37,915 nucleotides of DNA from GCA-2718845 sp913041905 (GTDB taxonomy: Bacteria > Pseudomonadota > Gammaproteobacteria > GCA-002705445 > GCA-002716945), in assembly GCA_913041905.1 (NCBI GenBank), contig CAJWJQ010000005.1:1-37915 (forward strand), read 5' to 3'. The notes below the pieces were generated by a model, which saw nothing but the letters and a program-made list of their open reading frames with translations, was not told the origin of the DNA and made no database searches. Both the position numbers and the translations under genes were made by a program. Of the stretch, positions 1-8,294 are shown piece by piece; within the stretch, counting starts at the first letter, position 1; each line of letters opens with the position of its first letter.

Positions 1-551
1 GGTTTTATTTTTGACATATATAATGCTTCAGAAGCATAAATGTTACCAATTCCAACAACTATCCTTTGATCCATAATTATATTTTTTATAACTACATTTC
101 TTTTTTTTGATATTTTTTTTATATATTCATAATTAAAATTATCAGACAATGGCTCTACTCCTAACTTTTTAATTAAAAAGTTATCTTCAATATTTTCTGC
201 CCAATGAATAGAACCAAATTTCCGCACATCATTATATCTAAGAATAGTGTTATCTTGGAATTTTATTTCATAATGATCATGTTTATTTACTTTATGTCTA
301 TTTTTTAGAAATTTTATAACCCCTGTCATTCCAAGGTGAATAATAAGACTGCCATGATTAAAATCAAAGATTATATACTTACCCCTTCTATATATTTTTT
401 TTATATTTACCTTGGATAATAATTTTTTAATATTTGTATCAATATTCCATCTAAGCTTGGGGTTTATTATTACAAACTCTTTAATTTTATTTGTTTTAAT
501 GCTTTTTCTTATAGCATTACAAACGGTCTCTACTTCAGGCAGTTCAGGCAT
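1..551 (-). CDS. mutM: Formamidopyrimidine-DNA glycosylase (Fpg/MutM), 3' end cut by window edge
   Basis: Base-excision repair glycosylase/AP lyase that removes oxidised purines such as 8-oxoguanine. Reading the minus strand from the ATG at 551 gives 183 residues before the window ends. The N-terminus is MPELPEVET, carrying the catalytic Pro2 and Glu3 of the family. A Lys near residue 58 (RRGKY) matches the conserved beta-domain lysine, HLGMTG follows, and the H2TH signature GIGNIYASEAL lies near the cut end. The C-terminal zinc finger would lie outside the window. The gene is divergent from the desaturase at 621. A short plus-strand frame over its 5' half is an antisense shadow. Confidence 0.93.
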   Translation of the reverse strand, partial: MPELPEVETVCNAIRKSIKTNKIKEFVIINPKLRWNIDTNIKKLLSKVNIKKIYRRGKYIIFDFNHGSLIIHLGMTGVIKFLKNRHKVNKHDHYEIKFQDNTILRYNDVRKFGSIHWAENIEDNFLIKKLGVEPLSDNFNYEYIKKISKKRNVVIKNIIMDQRIVVGIGNIYASEALYMSKIK

Positions 552-565
552 AATTTATATATTAT

Positions 566-594
566 TAGACATATTTTTCAATTTATCATATTAT
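566..594 (+). promoter_or_regulatory. Candidate sigma-70 promoter for the desaturase gene
   Basis: TAGACA (566-571), a 17-base spacer, then TATTAT (589-594), about 26 bases before the desaturase ATG. Five of six bases match each consensus element. It lies in the 69-base divergent gap between mutM and the desaturase. AT-rich background makes chance matches common, so this is a prediction. Confidence 0.4.
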
Positions 595-620
595 TTAGGT
601 TATTCTGAATTATAACAAAA

Positions 621-1802
621 ATGATAGATATATTAATAAACGGACTAATAGAATTTACATGGCTTGAGTATGTCATATATACACTTGTTGTAACGCATAT
701 AACTATTGTATGTATAACGCTGTATTTACATAGGGGAGTTTGTCATTCTGCCATTGAAATTAGGCCAATACTCTCACATTTTTTTAGATTTTGGCTATGG
801 CTTACAACGTCTATGAGAACTGCCGATTGGGTAGCTATTCATAGAAAACACCATGCTAAAGTTGAAACAATCGAAGACCCTCATAGTCCAGCATTTTATG
901 GAATAGCAACTGTGATTTTAAAGGGTGCAGATTTATATCATGAAGAAAAAAATAACAAAGAAACAATAGATAAATACTCTCAAAATTGCCCAACTGACTG
1001 GATTGAAGAAAAATTATATACAGGAAGAAATAACTTGGGCATCTTGCTTCTTTTTGTTACCAATATCATTTTGTTTGGAGTAGTTGGAATTATTATCTGG
1101 TCAATTCAAATGGCATGGACACCAATATTTGCTGCAGGTGGAATTAATGGAGCTGGACATTATTGGGGCTATAGAAATTTTGATACAAGCGACGATTCAA
1201 CCAATATGAGTCCTTTAGGATTAGTTATTGGAGGAGAAGAACTGCATAATAATCACCATGCTTTTCCAACAGCTGCAAAATTTTCTTTAAAGCCTTGGGA
1301 GTTTGACATAGGATGGTTATATATAAAAATATTTTCTTTATTAGGGCAGGTTAGAGTAAAAAGGTTAGCAACTAAAACAATAATTAGGTCTCCTAATAAT
1401 AATTTAAATTCTGAAATTGGTTATGCTTTATTAAAGTCAAAAATTACAGTAATTACCAATTATACGCGCAATGTTTTGAAGCCAATTTTGAAAGATGAAA
1501 CTAGAAACGCAAAGAATAATATAAAAAAACTATTAAGGGAGTCTAAAAATACTTTAGCTAGACAACCTCATAGAATTTCAAATCAAGACACTTCAAGGTT
1601 ACAAGAAATATTCAAAGAATGTGGTTCGTTACAAACCGTGTATGATTTAAAGAACCAATTATATGATATCCTTCATGCTCGTAATACAAAACATGAAAAC
1701 TTTATAGAGATACTTAATCGTTGGTGTGAAGACGCGAAAAGTACAGGTATAGATTGTCTAAATGATTTTTCAGATAGTTTAAAGGGATATAAGGTAGTAT
1801 AA
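621..1802 (+). CDS. Membrane fatty acid (acyl-CoA) desaturase
   Basis: Di-iron membrane desaturase that introduces a cis double bond into fatty acyl chains for membrane fluidity. All three histidine boxes are visible: HRGVCH at residues 37-42, HRKHH at 74-78 and HNNHH at 209-213 within GEELHNNHH. Hydrophobic segments flank them (about 15-35 and 140-170), and GHYWGYRNF at 179-187 is typical of the acyl-CoA/delta-9 type. Length is 393 residues. The last 150 or so residues are hydrophilic and rich in Lys and Arg, as in the longer bacterial DesB/DesC-like desaturases. It ends only 3 bases from the convergent rpmG stop. Substrate and regiospecificity cannot be read from sequence. Confidence 0.9.
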   Translation: MIDILINGLIEFTWLEYVIYTLVVTHITIVCITLYLHRGVCHSAIEIRPILSHFFRFWLWLTTSMRTADWVAIHRKHHAKVETIEDPHSPAFYGIATVILKGADLYHEEKNNKETIDKYSQNCPTDWIEEKLYTGRNNLGILLLFVTNIILFGVVGIIIWSIQMAWTPIFAAGGINGAGHYWGYRNFDTSDDSTNMSPLGLVIGGEELHNNHHAFPTAAKFSLKPWEFDIGWLYIKIFSLLGQVRVKRLATKTIIRSPNNNLNSEIGYALLKSKITVITNYTRNVLKPILKDETRNAKNNIKKLLRESKNTLARQPHRISNQDTSRLQEIFKECGSLQTVYDLKNQLYDILHARNTKHENFIEILNRWCEDAKSTGIDCLNDFSDSLKGYKVV

Positions 1803-1805
1803 AAA

Positions 1806-1961
1806 TTATTTAATTTTAACCTCTGTATACATCACATATTTTTTAATGGTAGGATCAAATTTTTTAATCTCAAATTTATCAGGCATAGTTTTTTTATTTT
1901 TAGTTGTAGTATAAAAATGACCTGTACCCGCCGACGAAACTAATTTAATTTTCTCTCTCAT
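1806..1961 (-). CDS. rpmG: 50S ribosomal protein L33
   Basis: A 51-residue basic protein starting MREKIKLVSSAGTGHFYTTT and ending in EVKIK, the classic L33 pattern of bacteria using the zinc-free form (no CxxC pairs). The start is ATG at 1961 and the stop TAA at 1806-1808. It lies 3 bases downstream of rpmB in the same direction, the usual rpmB-rpmG operon. It is a component of the large ribosomal subunit near the E site. It is convergent with the desaturase, with only 3 bases between stops. Confidence 0.95.
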   Translation of the reverse strand: MREKIKLVSSAGTGHFYTTTKNKKTMPDKFEIKKFDPTIKKYVMYTEVKIK

Positions 1962-1964
1962 ATA

Positions 1965-2189
1965 TTATCCAATATTATATTTTTCTAACGCTTTATCTAA
2001 GCCAAGTTTGTCAATTATTCTCAGACCTTTTTTAGATAGTTTTAAAGTTATCCATTTTTTTCGAACCTCAGACCATAGCCTGTGATTATGTAAATTAGGC
2101 TCAAAAACTCTACGAGTTCTATTTTTCGCATGCGAAACATTGTTACCTGACATTATTCTTTTTTGTGTTATTTGACAAATTTTAGACAC
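1965..2189 (-). CDS. rpmB: 50S ribosomal protein L28
   Basis: A 74-residue basic protein with the L28 hallmarks GNNVSHAKNRTRR near residues 15-27, PNLHNHRLW after it, and GLRIIDKLGLDKAL near the C-terminus. The start codon is GTG (2187-2189), chosen because a strong Shine-Dalgarno GGAG sits 7 bases upstream and the translation begins at the expected family N-terminus. It is the first gene of the rpmB-rpmG operon and is divergent from folB. It is a structural protein of the 50S subunit. Confidence 0.95.
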   Translation of the reverse strand: MSKICQITQKRIMSGNNVSHAKNRTRRVFEPNLHNHRLWSEVRKKWITLKLSKKGLRIIDKLGLDKALEKYNIG

Positions 2190-2268
2190 TTTATATCTCC
2201 AAACTCAATAATGATATCAGAAACATATTCATATACAATATATATATATAAATTTAGAGAGAATAACT

Positions 2269-2628
2269 ATGGATATTGTGTTTATAAAAGAATTATGCAT
2301 AGAGACAACAATTGGTATATATGACTGGGAAAGAAAGATTAAACAAGTAGTTTGTATAGATTTAGAGCTAGGAACTGAAATTAAGAAATCATCTGGAACA
2401 GACAATATAAAAGACACAGTAGACTATAAAGCAGTTGCAAAAGAAGTTCAGTCATTTATTCAAAAAAGTAAATTTCTATTAATAGAAGCGTTGGCAGAGG
2501 AGACGGTAAAATTAATTTTCCAAGAATTTCAGGTAAATTATATTAAAGGTAGATTTAGTAAACCAGGCGCTGTCACAGGATCAAAAGAAGTCGGGGTAAT
2601 TATAGAAAGGACAAAAGATGCAACATAA
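2269..2628 (+). CDS. folB: Dihydroneopterin aldolase
   Basis: Folate-pathway enzyme converting 7,8-dihydroneopterin to 6-hydroxymethyl-dihydropterin and glycolaldehyde. The 119-residue product starts MDIVFIKELCIETTIGIYDW, very close to E. coli FolB. The YDWE glutamate of the pterin pocket and the catalytic-lysine motif SKPGAV near residue 97 are both present, and the end VGVIIER is typical. The start ATG has an AGAGAG-type ribosome site upstream. It overlaps folK by 11 bases, so the two are probably translationally coupled and supply consecutive pathway steps. Confidence 0.95.
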   Translation: MDIVFIKELCIETTIGIYDWERKIKQVVCIDLELGTEIKKSSGTDNIKDTVDYKAVAKEVQSFIQKSKFLLIEALAEETVKLIFQEFQVNYIKGRFSKPGAVTGSKEVGVIIERTKDAT

Positions 2629-3115
2629 AGTCTATATTGGAATAGGAAGTAATGTAGATAGAGAAAAAAATATTAAATCATGTATATCAAAACTTAACTC
2701 TAAATATAAAAATATAACCTTGTCCCCAATTTATGAAACAGAGCCCATGGGTTTTAAAGGACCTAATTTTTATAATCTCGTCTGTTATTTTGAAACGCAG
2801 GATGATGTATTTAAGTTAAAAGAAGATATGAGAGATATTGAAAAAGATCATGGTAGAAATTTCAATGAAACTAAGTTTAGCTCTAGAACACTTGATATTG
2901 ATATATTGTATTTTAATGATTTAGTCATAAATGATGAAAAAATACAAATACCAAGAAAAGAAATTATCGAGTATGATTTTGTATTAAAACCATTAGTAGA
3001 TATAGCCCCAGAATTTGTACACCCAGAATTAAATATCACTAACTTTAAAATATTTAAAGAATATACGATAAGCAAGTTAATTATTGCAAAGATAGAATTA
3101 GAAATAAAAGTTTAG
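2618..3115 (+). CDS. folK: 2-amino-4-hydroxy-6-hydroxymethyldihydropteridine pyrophosphokinase (HPPK)
   Basis: Transfers pyrophosphate from ATP to 6-hydroxymethyl-dihydropterin, the step after FolB. The product is 165 residues, a normal HPPK length. It opens with IGIGSNVDREKN (the GSN motif). ETEPMGFKGPNFYN and the signature SSRTLDIDILYF, with the Asp pair that binds magnesium, follow. The coding region starts inside the end of folB. It is convergent with the pteridine-reductase-like SDR, with 8 bases between stops. Confidence 0.94.
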   Translation: MQHKVYIGIGSNVDREKNIKSCISKLNSKYKNITLSPIYETEPMGFKGPNFYNLVCYFETQDDVFKLKEDMRDIEKDHGRNFNETKFSSRTLDIDILYFNDLVINDEKIQIPRKEIIEYDFVLKPLVDIAPEFVHPELNITNFKIFKEYTISKLIIAKIELEIKV

Positions 3116-3123
3116 CCCTTAAT

Positions 3124-3864
3124 TCACATATTAAGTTTTCTTCCACCATCAATATTTATATTTTGACCAGTTATATAATCAGCATATTTGATTAAAAATA
3201 ATATTGCTTTCGCTATATCGTTGGGAGATCCAGTTTTATTCAAAGGAATCTTTGATAGAATTTCTTTCTGTTTGTTTATTTTTTTGGCATCATCCTCTGC
3301 CCACATTATCGCTCCAGGTGAAATACTATTTACTCGAATTGATGGCGCTAAGTCTTTTGCCAAAGTTTTTGTTAAAGCTAGAAGCCCAGCTTTGCTAATA
3401 TTATAAATAATATAATCTTTTAAAGGCGGATTCACATGTATATCAACAATGTTTATTATACAGCCTTTTCTTTTTTTAAGTTCTGGATAGAATGATTTAG
3501 AAAAAAATAGTGCTGATTTTAAATTAGTATCAATAATATTGTGCCAATTTTTTTCATTAATTTTATTTATTTGAGTTGGATAAAATATTGATGCATTATT
3601 TACTAAAACATCCACTCTGCCAAAAAATTTAATAATTTTCTTAGATATTGATTCATAATCCTTTATAGATAGAAAATCTATTTTTATTATTTGACATGAA
3701 TTTTGCCTATATGAATTTAACTCTGTAAAAATCTTTTTAGCATCTTTATTCGATTTATTATAACTAATAATAATATTATACCCTTCATCATGAAGATATT
3801 TTGCAGTAGCAAGACCAATTCGTTTTGCCCCGCCTGTAATAAAAACTGTCTTATTTATAGCCAT
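3124..3864 (-). CDS. folM: Pteridine reductase-like short-chain dehydrogenase (FolM/PTR1 group)
   Basis: A 246-residue Rossmann-fold SDR. The N-terminal nucleotide motif TGGAKRIG (10-17) is the form seen in pteridine reductases, with Asn-Asn-Ala at 89-91. The catalytic region has Asp141, Tyr154 and Lys158. The Asp in place of the usual SDR serine, 13 residues before Tyr, matches the PTR1 Asp-Tyr-Lys triad. The likely role is NADPH-dependent reduction of dihydromonapterin or dihydrofolate. Location next to folB-folK supports a pterin role. The exact substrate is inferred; a generic SDR is the alternative. Confidence 0.78.
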   Translation of the reverse strand: MAINKTVFITGGAKRIGLATAKYLHDEGYNIIISYNKSNKDAKKIFTELNSYRQNSCQIIKIDFLSIKDYESISKKIIKFFGRVDVLVNNASIFYPTQINKINEKNWHNIIDTNLKSALFFSKSFYPELKKRKGCIINIVDIHVNPPLKDYIIYNISKAGLLALTKTLAKDLAPSIRVNSISPGAIMWAEDDAKKINKQKEILSKIPLNKTGSPNDIAKAILFLIKYADYITGQNINIDGGRKLNM

Positions 3865-3920
3865 AGATATATATTAAGGATATATAGAAAAATGTACACT
3901 ATATTTAAAATACACATATT

Positions 3921-5048
3921 ATGAAATCTCCCATTGAGCTTTATTTATCTAAGGAAATAACTTCTAAAAACAAAATACCTTTTTCAGAATTTATGGATAT
4001 AGCTTTATTCCACAAAGAATATGGCTACTATACAAATAAATCTCAGATATTTGGAAGTGAAGGAGATTTTATTACTTCTCCAATAACATCGTCTTTATTC
4101 GGTGAATCGATTTCAAATGAATTTATTAATCTAAATAGCGCGGAACAACCAATGAGTATATTAGAGCTTGGAGGTGGAGATGCAAGCTTAGCTATATCTC
4201 TTATTAAAAACCTTGCTAAAATAAAATCATTACCAGAAAAATATATTATTTTAGAAATATCTAATAATTTAATTGAAGTTCAAAAACGAAAAATTAAAGA
4301 AGAAGTACCTGAATTATATGGATTATTTTCATGGGTAGATAATTTGGAAAATAAAAAAATTAAAGGTTTGATTATTGCAAATGAATTTTTTGATGCATTA
4401 CCATCAGAGAGATTCAGAATGCGTAATGGCAAGGTTGAGAATCTGTACATTAAAAACCATAACAATAGTTTCAAGTATACATGGTTTCCTGCTACAGAGT
4501 TATTGAAAAAAGAATTAAGTACTGCAACACATAATCATTCTATTTTAATTCCAGAGAATTACACAAGTGATATAAATTTACAATATAGAAGATGGGTTGC
4601 AAACTTAGAGGATTGTTTAGAGTCTGGAGCTATATTCATTATAGACTATGGTTATAATACTAAAGAATATTTTTTAGAAGAAAGAAATGAAGGCACATTA
4701 GTTTGCATTTATAATCATAAAGCTAATTTTGACCCTCTATCCCATATAGGACAACAAGATCTATCTACATTTGTAAACTTTTCTCATTTAACAAATATTA
4801 TTAATGATACTAAAATGAGTGTTGAAGGATACATAACCCAAGCAAATTTTTTATTGAATCTTGGAATATTAGATTTATTTGAAAATAAAAAATATGATGA
4901 CGACGAAAAAGTTATAGAATTAAACAGATTGAAAAATATACTATTGCCAAATACAATGGGTGAGATATTTAAGGTTTTGGTATTGAAAAAAAATATAAAT
5001 AATCAATTAAGGTCTATAAAAGAATTTAATCATATACATAAACTATAA
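3921..5048 (+). CDS. MidA/NDUFAF7-family SAM-dependent methyltransferase
   Basis: A 375-residue protein of the DUF185/MidA family. Seen: the N-terminal block FSEFMDIALFHKEYGYYT and GDFITSPITSSLFGE that define the family, SAM motif I LELGGGDA at 81-88, and ANEFFDALPSERF further on. The mitochondrial relative NDUFAF7 methylates an arginine of a complex I subunit, so a protein-arginine methyltransferase role is plausible here, but the bacterial substrate is not established. uppP starts one base after its stop, so the two are probably one operon. It is divergent from the SDR over a 56-base gap. Confidence 0.85.
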   Translation: MKSPIELYLSKEITSKNKIPFSEFMDIALFHKEYGYYTNKSQIFGSEGDFITSPITSSLFGESISNEFINLNSAEQPMSILELGGGDASLAISLIKNLAKIKSLPEKYIILEISNNLIEVQKRKIKEEVPELYGLFSWVDNLENKKIKGLIIANEFFDALPSERFRMRNGKVENLYIKNHNNSFKYTWFPATELLKKELSTATHNHSILIPENYTSDINLQYRRWVANLEDCLESGAIFIIDYGYNTKEYFLEERNEGTLVCIYNHKANFDPLSHIGQQDLSTFVNFSHLTNIINDTKMSVEGYITQANFLLNLGILDLFENKKYDDDEKVIELNRLKNILLPNTMGEIFKVLVLKKNINNQLRSIKEFNHIHKL

Positions 5049-5049
5049 T

Positions 5050-5820
5050 ATGGATTTTTTACAAATATTAATATTGTCAGCCATTCAGGGTATAACTGAA
5101 TTTTTGCCAATATCAAGCCAATCACATTTAATCCTTGCATCTGCTTTATTAGGTATGAAAGATCAAGGGTTGGGTTTTGATATAGCTCTTCACGCTGGTT
5201 CTTTGTTTGCAATTTTAATCTATTATAGAAAAGAAATTTATAAAATAGTTTCTGCATCAAATGAAGGAATGCAATATTTAAAATTAATAATTATAGGATC
5301 TATTCCATTGCCAATAATAGGATTATTATTTGTAGATTTAGTTTCAACTAATATGAGATCTATAGAATCAGTTGCTTTTATGACAATCATTTTTGCATTT
5401 ATCCTCTATTTTTCTGATACCAAAAAGAAAGCTACTATTAGCGAATTACAATCTATTAGCATATTCACAATTGTATTTATTGGTTTTATGCAAACGCTTG
5501 CAATTATGCCTGGCGTATCAAGGTCGGGTATTGTTATTACTGCTGCATTACTTGCTAATTTTAGTAGAGAAAATTCTATTAAAATTTCATTTCTATTATC
5601 CATTCCTGCAATTTTTATGGCCACCGTGTATCAGTCTATGAAATTATATGAAATAGGAGATATTGAAATTTTAAATGAACATTTACTAGGTATGTTTTTA
5701 TCTCTTATATTATCTTATATTACTATCCATCTGTTCATATCAACAATAAACAAGATATCTTTTACCCCTTATATTGTTTATAGATTAATATTAGGGATTG
5801 TTCTAATTAGATTTTTTTAA
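5050..5820 (+). CDS. uppP: Undecaprenyl-diphosphate phosphatase (UppP/BacA)
   Basis: An inner-membrane enzyme that dephosphorylates undecaprenyl pyrophosphate, recycling the lipid carrier for peptidoglycan and LPS; it also gives bacitracin tolerance. The 256-residue product has the first active-site motif QGITEFLPISSQSHL at about 13-27, with the Q/E-x3-E pattern, and the second, PGVSRSG, near residue 157. About seven or eight hydrophobic segments follow the family pattern. The family usually has SSSGHL where this has SSQSHL, a mild variant that keeps the histidine. It begins one base after midA. Its last 18 bases overlap the convergent cca gene. Confidence 0.93.
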   Translation: MDFLQILILSAIQGITEFLPISSQSHLILASALLGMKDQGLGFDIALHAGSLFAILIYYRKEIYKIVSASNEGMQYLKLIIIGSIPLPIIGLLFVDLVSTNMRSIESVAFMTIIFAFILYFSDTKKKATISELQSISIFTIVFIGFMQTLAIMPGVSRSGIVITAALLANFSRENSIKISFLLSIPAIFMATVYQSMKLYEIGDIEILNEHLLGMFLSLILSYITIHLFISTINKISFTPYIVYRLILGIVLIRFF

Positions 5821-6882
5821 ATAATTATTTAAATAAGATTGTATTAAAACTTTATAATCATTTTCAACAATTTTCTGTATTTCATTATCAGGCTTTATTT
5901 GATCTTCTTTTTTAAGTTTGTAGGATCTTATCTCTTTAATTAAATCTCCTAAAAAATAATTTAGATGATTATTTTCAAAAGAATTACAAATTTCCAAAAA
6001 TTCTTTTAGACGATCCTCTTTTCTTATATCAAGCTTTTTTATTAAAGATTGGAGTTTATCGCATGCATCTGTATTTGATGGGTTAAATAATATATATTCC
6101 TCTTTACAATTATTTAACATAACAGCTAAATCTTTGTATTCATTAGGGACCTTTAAATTTTCACAAAAAATGTCCATATCACTTACGTTTTCGTGTATGA
6201 AATATGAAATATTTTTAAGTTTAGACCCATCATAAAATTCATCAGGTTCAAATTGAGAAAAAGGAACACAACCAGGCAATAATTTATCTAAAATATTTAT
6301 TTTATCTAAAAATTTACAAAACCTGTAGATATGATTGCTCTTATAAAATTCCAGCCATATTCTCTCAGGTGTTAAATATTCCAGTTCACCACTTTCAACA
6401 ATCCCCTGTATCATCTCCATAGTGTCCTCATGCACCGTAAACAATTTAAGGTTTGTTTCAAACCTTGCTACCCTTAAAACTCTTAAAGGATCCTCTGAAA
6501 ATGCATCTGACACATGTCTTAAACATTTATTTTTAATATCCTCTTGCCCATTAAATGGATCAATTAAAATTTCATCTTCACCCTGCGCAATAGCATTAAT
6601 GGTTAAATCTCTTCTTGCCAAATCTTCCTCTAAAGTTACATTTGGATTGGCATCAAATTCAAAACCTGTATAACCATGACCAGATTTTCTCTCTGTTCTA
6701 GCGAGAGCATACTCTTCACCAGTTTTTGGATGAATAAATACTGGGAAATCTTTTCCAACTTGTTTAAATCCTTTTGTTTTCATTTCATCTGGAGTGGATC
6801 CAACAACAACCCAATCCTTTTCTTTTGCAGGCAAGCCCAATAATTCATCTCTTATAGCTCCACCAACAAGATATATTTTCAT
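5803..6882 (-). CDS. cca: CCA tRNA nucleotidyltransferase (short form without HD domain)
   Basis: Adds or repairs the 3' CCA end of tRNAs. The N-terminus MKIYLVGGAIRDELLGLP is nearly the same as E. coli Cca, followed by EYALARTERKSGHGYTGFEF and DLARRDLTINAIAQ. The metal-binding carboxylates are Glu21 and Asp23 (EKDW), where E. coli has Asp21-x-Asp23. Length is 359 residues against about 412 in E. coli, so the C-terminal HD phosphohydrolase domain is missing or reduced. The start overlaps the stop of the upstream NDUFA9-like gene by 4 bases, so they are coupled. The 3' end overlaps uppP by 18 bases. Confidence 0.94.
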   Translation of the reverse strand: MKIYLVGGAIRDELLGLPAKEKDWVVVGSTPDEMKTKGFKQVGKDFPVFIHPKTGEEYALARTERKSGHGYTGFEFDANPNVTLEEDLARRDLTINAIAQGEDEILIDPFNGQEDIKNKCLRHVSDAFSEDPLRVLRVARFETNLKLFTVHEDTMEMIQGIVESGELEYLTPERIWLEFYKSNHIYRFCKFLDKINILDKLLPGCVPFSQFEPDEFYDGSKLKNISYFIHENVSDMDIFCENLKVPNEYKDLAVMLNNCKEEYILFNPSNTDACDKLQSLIKKLDIRKEDRLKEFLEICNSFENNHLNYFLGDLIKEIRSYKLKKEDQIKPDNEIQKIVENDYKVLIQSYLNNYLKKSN

Positions 6883-7814
6883 TGTTTTCTACCTGATTTT
6901 TTTCTTAAATCTTTAAAACTATCATCTATATTTAAATATCTAGGAACAATATCTTCTATAGATGTTGTGCCCTTAAAACCATCTGTGCTTATGCTATCGA
7001 CTTGTAAAGATTCAAAATTATCCATTGTAAAAATTTTCCCAGGTAACCTTTGAAATATGTATGCTTGTATTTTTGACATAGCATTATTCAAAGGTATAAC
7101 AATCCTTTTAATTTTTAGAATTCTAAGCGTTGTTTCAATAATTTCTCTAAATGTGTATTCTTTTGGTCCTGTCACATTAATTTTTGTATTATATGTGTTG
7201 GCGCTTGATATTGTTCTAATAATAAAATCTGTAAAATCACCTATATATACTGGCATAAACTTAGAATTATGACATGCAAGAGGAAATACTAAAGAGAACC
7301 TTAATATTGTGGCAAATTTATTAAAAAAAGAATCATTGTTTCCAAAAACTATTGAAGGTCTAAAAATTGTAACGTTACAAAAATCCTTTGTTTCTGATAA
7401 TAAGTAGTCCTCAGCTTCACCTTTAGTTCTAAGATATTTACTTTTTGCCCGAATGTCAGCATTTAATGAGCTAATATGCAGTAGGCGCTTTACTTTATTT
7501 ACTCTCATTGCAGCCGATATTTTTTTTATTAAAAGATAGTGTAATAATTTAAAAGAGTTATCACCAAATTCATTTAATATTCCTACAGTATTAACAACAA
7601 CATCTGTATTTTTAAAATTTTCTCTCAAAGATCTTTCATCATTTATATTACAGACTACTAATTCTATGTTTGGAATAAGCTTTAAGTCTTTATTAGTCTC
7701 TAAATCTCTGGTGAGAACAACCACGGTTTGTGATAATTTTGACATTTTTACAGCTAACTCTGAGCCAATGAAGCCAGTTCCACCGAGTATTACGATTTTA
7801 TTTAAATTAAACAT
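6879..7814 (-). CDS. NAD(P)-binding atypical SDR, NDUFA9-like (complex I-associated family)
   Basis: A 311-residue Rossmann-fold protein. GGTGFIGSELAVKM at 11-24 is the nucleotide-binding loop. VVNTVGIL near 75-82 and the block RTKGEAEDYL are typical of the NDUFA9-like/NmrA subgroup of extended SDRs, and IFRPSIVFG also fits. The usual catalytic Tyr-x3-Lys is replaced by the Lys-containing TKGEAE region, as in NDUFA9 relatives. Bacterial members are often annotated as NAD-dependent epimerases or complex I NDUFA9 subunit-like proteins; the true role is not known. It is the first gene of a two-gene unit with cca and is divergent from fis. Confidence 0.75.
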   Translation of the reverse strand: MFNLNKIVILGGTGFIGSELAVKMSKLSQTVVVLTRDLETNKDLKLIPNIELVVCNINDERSLRENFKNTDVVVNTVGILNEFGDNSFKLLHYLLIKKISAAMRVNKVKRLLHISSLNADIRAKSKYLRTKGEAEDYLLSETKDFCNVTIFRPSIVFGNNDSFFNKFATILRFSLVFPLACHNSKFMPVYIGDFTDFIIRTISSANTYNTKINVTGPKEYTFREIIETTLRILKIKRIVIPLNNAMSKIQAYIFQRLPGKIFTMDNFESLQVDSISTDGFKGTTSIEDIVPRYLNIDDSFKDLRKKSGRKQ

Positions 7815-7861
7815 AATTTTAATAGCAGTTATAAATTATAAATATATAATATGAATACTTT

Positions 7862-7943
7862 ATCATTATAACGATAATGATTGTCTGATTATAGGTTAGA
7901 TGAACTTTTTTCAAGTTAATTGCATAAAATGATAATTATTGCT
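7862..7943. promoter_or_regulatory. Inverted repeat and Fur-like AT motifs upstream of fis
   Basis: The 223-base gap between the NDUFA9-like gene and fis is the longest gene-free stretch in the window. It holds a perfect 8-base inverted repeat, ATCATTAT-AACG-ATAATGAT (7862-7881). A second segment at about 7925-7943 contains AATGATAAT followed by ATT and matches 13 of 19 bases of the Fur box consensus. Another ATCATTAT lies near 7952. The repeated ATNATTAT words suggest a protein-binding site, but the AT-rich background weakens this. Fis autoregulation is another possibility. Confidence 0.3.
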
Positions 7944-8037
7944 TTATCAAAAATCATTATGATTGTAATATAACAATACCATCAAGTTTAATTCGAAACA
8001 GATATATATAGTTATCTCAGGGGTATTTTGTCAAACG

Positions 8038-8292
8038 ATGAAAAAAACACAAAAAATTGTCAATAATTCTATTAGTAAAACTATAAAGAATGAAACGATA
8101 ACATATATAAGCAAAATGAATGGTGAGGGAGTTAGTAATCTTCACGGATTATTTATATCTGAAGTAGAGAAATCTTTAATAGCAGCAGTATTGACGCATC
8201 TTAAAGGAAACGTTACAAAAACAGCTAGCTATCTTGGCATAAATCGTGGAACACTAACTAAAAAAATTAAAGAATATGGTATTAACACCTGA
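8038..8292 (+). CDS. fis: Fis-family nucleoid-associated DNA-binding protein
   Basis: An 84-residue protein ending in the Fis helix-turn-helix: SEVEKSLIAAVLTHLKGNVT, then KTASYLGINRGTLTKKIKEY. INRGTLxKK is diagnostic. E. coli Fis is 98 residues; the shorter, divergent N-terminal arm is common outside enterics. It bends DNA and regulates growth-linked genes. purH begins 2 bases after its stop, giving a fis-purH-purD unit like that in Pseudomonas, so purine synthesis may be co-expressed with fis. No good Shine-Dalgarno is seen at the ATG, so the start is moderately certain. Confidence 0.92.
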   Translation: MKKTQKIVNNSISKTIKNETITYISKMNGEGVSNLHGLFISEVEKSLIAAVLTHLKGNVTKTASYLGINRGTLTKKIKEYGINT

Positions 8293-8294
8293 AA

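Noticed and set aside
412..615. 67-residue hydrophobic plus-strand frame
   Set aside because: It lies antisense to the clear mutM N-terminus and has no ribosome site; the mutM reading is decisive.
6810..6822. Asp to Glu change in the Cca metal motif (EKD for DxD)
   Set aside because: Glu keeps the carboxylate, and I recall similar variants in other gammaproteobacterial Cca proteins, so loss of function is not implied.
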